Program-made: the position numbers and the translations under genes
Shown here: positions 31,405 to 33,649 of the stretch, piece after piece
Layout: every line of letters begins with the position of its first letter
Numbering within the stretch: the stretch's first letter is position 1
The notes under the pieces: generated by a model
What the model saw: the letters and a program-made list of their open reading frames with translations, nothing else
Databases searched by the model: none
Told to the model about the DNA's origin: nothing
Assembly (NCBI GenBank): GCA_027364705.1
Contig: DAHXOU010000045.1
Span: forward strand, 1 to 33,649
DNA from: Nanobdellota archaeon
Lineage (GTDB): Archaea; Nanobdellota; Nanobdellia; Pacearchaeales; GW2011-AR1
Direction of reading: 5' to 3'
Length of the DNA: 33,649 bases

Positions 31405-31764
31405 TTATTTTTTATTTAATTTAGTTTCTTCAGTAAAATTTAAACTAAGTTTTCCTATATCTTCAAAACATAATCTAACCATATCATTCATTATTTTTTC
31501 CTGCTCTTTCATAAACGAAACAATTTCTTTCGGAATTGAAACTGCATAACTGTTTCCTACAAGTCTCATCTTGACATGAAATTCTTTGTTTTTCAAGTTT
31601 ACGAATTTGTTGTACTCATTTTCGTCAGCAGGATGAATTATTTTCTCCCCGCATTTAGGGCAGACAACTGCTCTGAATAAAAAATTATTCTTTACAATTT
31701 TTGCTTTCTGCATTTGAGTATTGCATTTGTTGCATAAGATTGTGTTATCAAAAATGTCTGACAT
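31405..31764 (-). CDS. Zinc-ribbon + AbrB-like DNA-binding protein
   Basis: The 119-aa protein joins an N-terminal zinc ribbon (LCNKCNTQ ... VVCPKCGEKII) to a SpoVT/AbrB swapped-hairpin domain (VKMRLVGNSYAVSIPKEIVS). It ends in a polar helical tail. AbrB dimers bind AT-rich operators, so it may regulate its own promoter, where TGTGTACACA and TATACACAT repeats lie next to the predicted transcription start. It is followed one base later by cdc48, and probably sets its expression. Start: ATG at 31764, with a leader of about 68 nt. Confidence 0.85.
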   Translation of the reverse strand: MSDIFDNTILCNKCNTQMQKAKIVKNNFLFRAVVCPKCGEKIIHPADENEYNKFVNLKNKEFHVKMRLVGNSYAVSIPKEIVSFMKEQEKIMNDMVRLCFEDIGKLSLNFTEETKLNKK

Positions 31765-31772
31765 GAGTATAA

Positions 31773-31800
31773 AGCCGCACTTACCTTGTAAGATACGGCT
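31773..31800 (-). promoter_or_regulatory. Leader hairpin upstream of the abrB-cdc48 operon
   Basis: On the minus strand AGCCGTATCTTACAAGGTAA, ending GTGCGGCT, folds into a 12-bp hairpin with one bulged U and an AAG loop. It ends eight bases before the AUG, in the predicted 5' UTR. It could block or regulate ribosome access. No T-run follows, so it is not a simple terminator. Confidence 0.6.
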
Positions 31801-31818
31801 GGTTGAAAGGGGTTAATG

Positions 31819-31842
31819 TGTGTGTACACATTTAGTATACAC
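31819..31842. promoter_or_regulatory. Repeat pair near the abrB-cdc48 transcription start: probable operator
   Basis: TGTGTACACA (perfect 10-bp palindrome, 31819-31828) and TATACACAT (31834-31842) repeat the core TGTACACAT with 13-bp phasing. They lie at the predicted transcription start, just downstream of the TATA box, and fit a repressor site, perhaps for the AbrB protein itself. Confidence 0.5.
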
Positions 31843-31853
31843 ATAACATATAT

Positions 31854-31862
31854 ACTATATAA
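31854..31862 (-). promoter_or_regulatory. TATA box of the abrB-cdc48 operon
   Basis: On the minus strand ATTTATATA; transcription should start about 26 nt on, near 31832, giving a leader of roughly 68 nt, unlike most genes here. Confidence 0.55.
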
Positions 31863-31906
31863 ATATTTCCGTGATGGAGTAATAATAAAAAATTGATTAA
31901 AGATTA

Positions 31907-32347
31907 TTAACCAAGTCTTATCTCTTTTATTTTTTCAAGAATTTCTTTTCTCTTGTCGCTGGTAAGTCTTTTATCGAGGATAGGATAGAAATCATCTATC
32001 TCTCTCCCTTCATGTTTAAATAAAAGTTCTCGGAGAATTGAAGTGTTCGGTCTTATTCCATCGCCAATTTCTTCATCAAAATTATCTATTATTTTTCTTA
32101 TATCTTTATGGTCGTTGAGTAAACCCTGAATCTGATTAAGTTCTTTTTTGTTGGTTGAATCAACAACAGGAAAAATATTTTCCTCCTCAATAAAAAGATG
32201 TTTGTTAAGATTCCATTTGAACAAATTAAACAATTTTACAAATTGGTAAATATCATCTTCAGAAATTTTTTCAGAATCTTCAAGAAATTTATTTACAATT
32301 TGGTGTTGCTTTAACATTGCTAATGTTATTGGTCCCATTTCTGTCAT
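31907..32347 (-). CDS. Hemerythrin HHE-domain protein
   Basis: The 146-aa protein has the four-helix bundle ligands: MLKQHQIVNKFLED (His), KHLFIEEENIFPVV (His-x3-Glu), LNDHKDIRKI (His) and FKHEGREIDDFYPIL (His and acidic residue). Such proteins bind a di-iron centre and oxygen or NO, and may sense or buffer them. It is soluble. The start at 32347 (MTEMGPITL) is supported by a TATA box centred 25.5 nt upstream, shared with the divergent signal peptidase gene. Function in this cell is unknown. Confidence 0.9.
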   Translation of the reverse strand: MTEMGPITLAMLKQHQIVNKFLEDSEKISEDDIYQFVKLFNLFKWNLNKHLFIEEENIFPVVDSTNKKELNQIQGLLNDHKDIRKIIDNFDEEIGDGIRPNTSILRELLFKHEGREIDDFYPILDKRLTSDKRKEILEKIKEIRLG

Positions 32348-32368
32348 ACCGAATATAAGATTGAAAGA

Positions 32369-32379
32369 TTTATAAAATT
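32369..32379. promoter_or_regulatory. Shared bidirectional TATA box for hemerythrin and signal peptidase
   Basis: TTTATAAAATT contains TTATAA, whose centre (32372.5) is 25.5 nt from both start codons (32347 and 32398). It is the only TATA-like box in the 50-nt gap. Confidence 0.75.
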
Positions 32380-32397
32380 ATATTCCCAAAGAGTCTG

Positions 32398-33063
32398 ATG
32401 AATTTTAAAAAGGGGTTTTTGAGTTTTAAGAATGGTTTTAAGAAATTCTGGTTTCTGTTATGGAAAGATAACAGTCTGAAAGGCTGGATTTTTTCTCTGG
32501 TATTTTTATTCGTGTTCATAAAATTTATTTTTTTCCCATTGTTAAGTCTTTTGACTGGAACTGCTTTGCCTCTTGCAATAGTCGAATCGTGCAGTATGTA
32601 TCACGAAGGAAATTTCTTCTCAAATTTTAATGATTGGTATGACGGGCATGAATCAAAATACGCTGGAATAAATATAACCAAAGAACAATTTGAAGATTTC
32701 TCTCTCCGACGAGGATTTAGTAAAGGAGATATATTATTTATCATCGGAGCAAATACTGAAAAATTAAAAATTGGTGATATAATTTTATTTAATTCAGGAA
32801 ATCAGGGAACCCCAATAATTCACAGAATAATTAAGATAAGAGAAGAAAACGGAGAAAAAATTTTCACAACAATGGGAGACAACAATAATCAAATATTAAT
32901 TCCAAGTAATAATCCAGGGGGAGTTGATGAACGTGAAATAAACTCAGACCAAGTCGTCGGAAAAGCAGTATTTAGATTAACTCCGTGGTTTGGCTGGGCA
33001 AAGCTTATATTTTTTGAAGGATTAAAACCAGAATCTGAAAGAGGATTCTGTAAAGAGAATTAG
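32398..33063 (+). CDS. Archaeal type I signal peptidase (Sec11-like)
   Basis: The 221-aa protein has a cytoplasmic start, one N-terminal membrane helix (GWIFSLVFLFVFIKFIFFPL, about 29-48) and then an external catalytic domain. Motifs are VESCSMYHEG (nucleophile Ser), PIIHRIIKIREE (His replacing the bacterial Lys) and TMGDNNNQ (Asp). It removes signal peptides from exported proteins, such as the signal-peptide membrane proteins seen in this window. A ~60-residue insert with DWYDGHESKY follows the Ser motif. A hydrophobic stretch near the end (WFGWAKLIFFEGL) may be a second membrane contact. Confidence 0.92.
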   Translation: MNFKKGFLSFKNGFKKFWFLLWKDNSLKGWIFSLVFLFVFIKFIFFPLLSLLTGTALPLAIVESCSMYHEGNFFSNFNDWYDGHESKYAGINITKEQFEDFSLRRGFSKGDILFIIGANTEKLKIGDIILFNSGNQGTPIIHRIIKIREENGEKIFTTMGDNNNQILIPSNNPGGVDEREINSDQVVGKAVFRLTPWFGWAKLIFFEGLKPESERGFCKEN

Positions 33064-33105
33064 GAAAGTTTTTAAATAAAAATAAGGTAAAGAACAAATA
33101 ACAAA

Positions 33106-33414
33106 ATGGATTTTTGTCCCAAGTGTGGTGCGGTCCTTGTTCAGAAAAAAACAAGGGAAGGATGTCCTCGATGTAGTTACACAGCTAAGGGAAAAATAAA
33201 AATATGTTCATCAGAAAAAATTGAAGACAAAGGAGAAGGAATAGAAGTGATAAAAAAAGACGTGCAAGCATTCCCTATCGTTTCTGAAAAATGCAAAAAA
33301 TGCGGACATGATAAAGCATATTTCTGGACAGTTCAAACACGTTCTGGCGACGAAGCAGAAACAAAATTCTTCAGATGTGTCAAGTGTGAACATACTTGGC
33401 GAGAATATCGCTGA
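33106..33414 (+). CDS. tfs: Transcription factor S (TFS, RNA cleavage factor)
   Basis: The 102-aa protein has an N-terminal zinc ribbon (FCPKCGAVLV ... GCPRCSY) and a C-terminal TFIIS-type ribbon (CKKCGHDKAYFWTVQTRSGD, then FRCVKCEHTWREY). The Asp-Glu pair in SGDEAETKFF enters the RNA polymerase active site and stimulates cleavage of backtracked RNA. Length and motifs are normal. A TTTAAATA box lies about 30 nt before the ATG. Confidence 0.96.
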   Translation: MDFCPKCGAVLVQKKTREGCPRCSYTAKGKIKICSSEKIEDKGEGIEVIKKDVQAFPIVSEKCKKCGHDKAYFWTVQTRSGDEAETKFFRCVKCEHTWREYR

Positions 33415-33471
33415 TTAGCAGATAATAGTTAATTTCTAATTATATATCTTAAATAAATAATAAATATAAAA

Positions 33472-33546
33472 TGGCCCCGATGGGATTTGAACCCACGACA
33501 CCCAGATTAAGAGTCTGGTGCTCTAACCAAGCTGAGCTACGAGGCC
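33472..33546 (-). tRNA. tRNA-Lys (anticodon CTT)
   Basis: Read on the minus strand: acceptor GGCCTCG/CGGGGCC, D arm GCTC/GAGC, anticodon stem CCAGA/TCTGG with loop CTCTTAA (anticodon CTT), T arm GTGGG/CCCAT with loop TTCAAAT, discriminator A. No intron and no encoded CCA. Confidence 0.94.
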
Positions 33547-33602
33547 ATTATTAAAATAATCTTATAATACTTTAAAAACTATTCTTTTTAATATTTCAAC
33601 AA

Positions 33603-33649
33603 CCTTTATATATTTCTTAAGCTATTTTGAGAATAGAGAGGAAAGATGG
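33603..33649 (+). other. Probable promoter and start of a gene cut by the window edge
   Basis: A TATA-like CTTTATATATTT (about 33604-33615) is followed by GAGAGGAAAGATGG, with an ATG at 33646-33648 after a purine-rich stretch. Only one codon and one base are visible, so the product cannot be named. Confidence 0.4.

Noticed and set aside
31773-31800. Intrinsic terminator upstream of the AbrB gene
   Set aside because: The hairpin has no T-run after it on either strand and lies in the predicted 5' leader.
1-33649. CRISPR array, insertion sequence or integrase
   Set aside because: No regularly spaced repeats, transposase or integrase motifs, or terminal inverted repeats with target duplications were seen.

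Overview
The window reads as a gene-dense, AT-rich archaeal chromosome segment. Archaeal markers are a B-family DNA polymerase, RFC small and large subunits, FEN1, CDC48, type II methionine aminopeptidase, TFS, Trm5, RNase P Rpp30, eL41, a Ser/His-type signal peptidase, ADP-forming acetyl-CoA synthetase and an intron-bearing tRNA. The compact proteins, many small membrane proteins of unknown function and split enzymes suggest a DPANN lineage (Pacearchaeota/Woesearchaeota-like). That placement is inference, not a measured phylogeny. No transposon, integrase or CRISPR array is visible.

Layout. 1-513: 3' end of UMP kinase. 572-4591: a PadR - M28 peptidase - short UvrA-like ABC ATPase operon behind a palindromic operator. 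4629-8314: RNase P Rpp30, then pheS-pheT, with an extreme G-quadruplex motif inside pheT. 8315-10768: small unknown proteins and tRNA-Thr, tRNA-Gln and tRNA-Glu, the last with a 132-nt structured intron. 10854-14060: a PQQ-type sugar dehydrogenase and the divergent acdB/acdA pair. 14063-15708: endonuclease III, a 56-aa ORF, a membrane protein and the 38-aa eL41 gene. 15772-18765: a small, apparently frameshifted ORF, then rfcS - CYTH - rfcL. 18766-21524: Trm5 and three signal-peptide or multi-TM proteins, two of which look like tandem paralogs. 21537-25501: FEN1, a small unknown protein and PolB. 25510-29030: a putative leader ORF and Shine-Dalgarno site, NSUN methyltransferase, a membrane protein, the COG3270-type PUA partner, MetAP and a zinc-ribbon protein. 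29100-31764: AbrB/zinc-ribbon gene and cdc48 behind a structured leader. 31907-33546: hemerythrin, signal peptidase, TFS and tRNA-Lys; a further gene probably begins at the window edge.

Together the core genes cover replication and repair (PolB, RFC, FEN1, Nth), tRNA and rRNA maturation and modification (Rpp30, Trm5, NSUN, COG3270), aminoacylation, protein quality control and export, and substrate-level ATP synthesis from acetyl-CoA.

The main regulatory theme is leaderless transcription. For nearly every first gene a TATA-like box is centred about 25 nt before the start codon. Three divergent gene pairs appear to share one palindromic TATA box with both start codons about equally distant. 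The exceptions (the abrB-cdc48 leader hairpin, and the NSUN leader with a perfect Shine-Dalgarno site) are the places where post-transcriptional control is most likely. A ~46-48-bp repeat (25832-25877 and 29051-29098), the tRNA-Glu intron and the pheT G-quadruplex are the most unusual sequence structures. All identities come from reading motifs by eye; no database search was run.
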